The notes below the pieces were generated by a model. That model did no database searches and was not told where the DNA came from. It was given only the letters and a program-made list of their open reading frames with translations. Both the position numbers and the translations under genes were made by a program. DNA of 15,534 nucleotides from the NCBI GenBank assembly GCA_023485185.1, contig JAMCZP010000080.1, positions 1 through 15,534 on the forward strand. The letters are read 5' to 3'. This stretch comes from Gammaproteobacteria bacterium (GTDB taxonomy: Bacteria > Pseudomonadota > Gammaproteobacteria > Pseudomonadales > Halomonadaceae). Positions 13,446 to 15,534 of the stretch are shown one piece after another; within the stretch, counting starts at the first letter, position 1, and every line of letters begins with the position of its first letter.

Positions 13446-15534
13446 ATGAAAGCACAGCCAAGCATGCATTTAGGCTTACCCGCTGCGCGCTATTATCGCG
13501 CTAATGACCCAAAATGGCACTGGTTAGAAGAGCGTGATGACCCAGAAGTAACCGCATTTTTAGAAGCGGCCAATCAACAACAGGCAGAATGGTTTGCCCC
13601 ACTTGAGAAGCTAGAAGAAACACTTTACCAAAGCCATTTGGCACGTCGCGAACTCGCGGTGACAAGCCTTAAGACAACGCTTGACCATTTTACGTTCTGG
13701 AGCGAGACCGCAGCCAAAGATGATTACGCCTGCTGGTGGCGCTACCCCAATGCCCAACCTGAACAGCAGGAGTGCTTTTTAGATGTCAATGCCCGAGCCA
13801 TTGAGCATGACTTTTACGACATGGGTGATATGGCGCTCTCGCCTGATGAACAGTGGCTAGCCTGGACCGAAGACACCCAGGGTGATGAGCGTTTCACTCT
13901 ATGGTTGAAAGCTTTGCCTAACGGGACGCCTGTTCAACTGTTGAGTGATATTGGCGCAGGTCTATGCTGGGCGGAAGATCAGACGGCCAACTCAGCCACC
14001 CTACTGTTCACGCGCTTTGATGATACTCAGCGCCCCGATAGCATTTGGCGACTACCGCTTACATTGAACGACCCCAGCGCTCTGATAGCGCCTGAACTGG
14101 TACTGCGCGAGGAGGATCCAGAGTTTTGGCTCGGCATTGGTAAAACACGCTCACGCTCATGGTTACTGCTCGAAAGCGGCTCAAAAGATACCAGCGAGAT
14201 CCACCTGCTACCGGCCCACTCGCCAGCCGAAGCTCCCCAATGCATTCAACCACGCCAAGAGGGGGTTGAGTACAGCATTGATCATCGGCCGGGCAGTTTT
14301 TATCGTCTACACAATCAGGCAGGCGCTCATTTTCAACTAGATTTCCTGCCGGAAGGTGAGCTTGCGCAGCGACTTCGTAATTGGCAAACGTTAATCGCCC
14401 ACCGCGAAGAAGCGACCCTTGAGGGCATTGACGCTTTCTCATGGGGGCTGATGATTGCTGAACGCGATCATGCCCAAGCACAGGTGCGTTTGCGGCGGTT
14501 GCTACTAGATGAACAGCATGCCTGTACGCTGGACGAGTACCTAGCAATGCCCGAACAACCCTGCTCGCAAATGCTTGAAGATGCCCCGCACTTTGACAGC
14601 CAGATCCTTCGCCTGCGCGAAGAGTCGTTTACCCAGCCGCCCAGCTGGTTTTCGCTTGACCTTACCAATGGGCATCGAACGTTGCTCAAGCGTGCGCCAG
14701 TCTACGGTAATCTTCAGCCGGAACAGTTGATTAGCCGACGCCTATGGGCAACAAGCCACGATGGCGAGCAGGTGCCAGTATCGGTGGTGATGCGCGCTGA
14801 CCTCGCAGGCCAACCTTTACCCACCCTGCTATATGGCTATGGCGCTTATGGCGAAGCCCTCGACCCTTGGTTTTCTATTGCCCGTTTAGAACTACTTGAA
14901 CGTGGTGCAGCGTTTGCTGTAGCCCATGTTCGCGGCGGCGGTGAACGTGGCGAGCCTTGGTACCTAAATGGCAAAATGGCCCTTAAGGAAAATAGCTTTC
15001 ATGATTTTTTAGCCGCGCGAGAAGCGCTGGTCGAACAAGGGGTAAGCGACTCGCAACGTATCGTCGCTTATGGTGCTAGTGCTGGCGGCCTGCTGGTGGG
15101 CACCTGCATTAATCGTGTGCCTGAGGCATTTTGTGCTGCCCTGCTAGACGTGCCCTTTTTAGACGTGCTGCGCACCATGCAAAACCCTGAGCTACCGCTT
15201 ACTACGGCTGAATACAGCGAGTGGGGCAATCCAGAGACGCCAGAGATAGCAGAGCGAATTCTTGGTTATTCGCCCATCGATAACATCAAGCCACAAGCTT
15301 ACCCTGCCCTGTGGATTGAAGGCAGTTGGTTTGATACCCGGGTAAGCTATTGGGAACCTGCTAAGTTTTATGCACTAGTGTCACAGCAACAGCAAGGGTC
15401 CGCACCAGTAATGATGCGTACCGATATGAGCAGCGGGCACGGCGGCGCATCTGGCCGCTTCAAAGCTTGGCGGGACACCGCACGGCAAGATGCGTTTATT
15501 CTTTGGGCGCTAGGGCTAGATGCTCATGTGCTGC
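13446..15534 (+). CDS. opdB: Oligopeptidase B (S9 family serine peptidase), 3' end outside the window
   Basis: This cytosolic serine peptidase of the prolyl oligopeptidase family cleaves short peptides after Arg or Lys. The frame is open from the ATG at 13446 to the edge: 696 codons, so only a few residues are missing compared with E. coli PtrB (686). The N-terminal part is the beta-propeller and about 420 onward the hydrolase domain, with LYGYGAYG and HVRGGGERG. The triad is Ser545 (YGASAGGLLVG), Asp630 (FDTRVSYWEPAKF) and His665 (DMSSGHGGASGRFK). Spacings of 85 and 35 residues equal those of E. coli Ser532/Asp617/His652. Of the two acidic residues tied to basic P1 specificity, Glu589 is present but the second position is Ser591. 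No good Shine-Dalgarno precedes the ATG; Met7 is an alternative start. Confidence 0.93.
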   Translation, partial: MKAQPSMHLGLPAARYYRANDPKWHWLEERDDPEVTAFLEAANQQQAEWFAPLEKLEETLYQSHLARRELAVTSLKTTLDHFTFWSETAAKDDYACWWRYPNAQPEQQECFLDVNARAIEHDFYDMGDMALSPDEQWLAWTEDTQGDERFTLWLKALPNGTPVQLLSDIGAGLCWAEDQTANSATLLFTRFDDTQRPDSIWRLPLTLNDPSALIAPELVLREEDPEFWLGIGKTRSRSWLLLESGSKDTSEIHLLPAHSPAEAPQCIQPRQEGVEYSIDHRPGSFYRLHNQAGAHFQLDFLPEGELAQRLRNWQTLIAHREEATLEGIDAFSWGLMIAERDHAQAQVRLRRLLLDEQHACTLDEYLAMPEQPCSQMLEDAPHFDSQILRLREESFTQPPSWFSLDLTNGHRTLLKRAPVYGNLQPEQLISRRLWATSHDGEQVPVSVVMRADLAGQPLPTLLYGYGAYGEALDPWFSIARLELLERGAAFAVAHVRGGGERGEPWYLNGKMALKENSFHDFLAAREALVEQGVSDSQRIVAYGASAGGLLVGTCINRVPEAFCAALLDVPFLDVLRTMQNPELPLTTAEYSEWGNPETPEIAERILGYSPIDNIKPQAYPALWIEGSWFDTRVSYWEPAKFYALVSQQQQGSAPVMMRTDMSSGHGGASGRFKAWRDTARQDAFILWALGLDAHVL

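Noticed and set aside
14059..14547. Open frame of 162 codons on the minus strand
   Set aside because: It lies wholly opposite the oligopeptidase B gene, whose motifs are complete in the plus frame. It has no recognisable domain and is a shadow.

Overview
The window looks like an ordinary chromosomal segment of a halophilic or halotolerant gammaproteobacterium, most likely Halomonadaceae. Three things suggest this: close resemblance of HrpA and oligopeptidase B to the Escherichia coli proteins; Pseudomonas-like versions of the FabH-type synthase and of the phosphatase/STAS pair next to mlaA; and acidic tails on several proteins. The genus is an inference from protein style, not from a search. 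No mobile element, tRNA, rRNA or CRISPR array was seen.

Layout from left to right. Bases 1-69 hold the 3' end of a plus-strand gene, followed by a perfect hairpin. The next nine genes are all on the minus strand. In transcription order from the right they are: a small membrane protein (12961-13365) and a YafJ-like class II glutamine amidotransferase (12148-12927); a long-chain acyl-CoA synthetase fadD (10229-11899) with a strong terminator; the RNA helicase hrpA (6062-10078); a four-gene cluster of a FabH-like ketoacyl-ACP synthase III, mlaA, a pseudo-receiver/PP2C phosphatase and a STAS protein (5932 down to 2259) ending in a weak terminator; and a translationally coupled pair of a Bcr/CflA transporter and a TauE/SafE permease (2072 down to 161), which has its own promoter. 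At the right edge a plus-strand oligopeptidase B gene (13446 to beyond 15534) runs divergently from the membrane protein gene and lacks only its last few codons.

How the genes may work together. Three of the minus-strand genes concern acyl chains. FadD activates fatty acids to acyl-CoA. The 373-residue KAS III resembles the Pseudomonas enzyme that returns medium-chain acyl-CoA to fatty acid synthesis. MlaA removes misplaced phospholipid from the outer leaflet of the outer membrane. A sequence resembling a PsrA fatty-acid-responsive operator and an array of four TGTCGC repeats lie ahead of fadD. The phosphatase/STAS pair behind mlaA is a partner-switching module without its kinase in this window. 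The phosphatase's N-terminal domain is receiver-like but has lost the phospho-acceptor aspartate.

Four start codons were moved inward from the longest open frame because good Shine-Dalgarno sequences sit before internal ATGs: the Bcr/CflA transporter, the phosphatase, FadD and the small membrane protein. The STAS start was also moved inward, but on codon preference only. I found no convincing sign of an undescribed system. The best leads are regulatory: the fadD upstream region, the KAS III leader, and the degenerate receiver domain.
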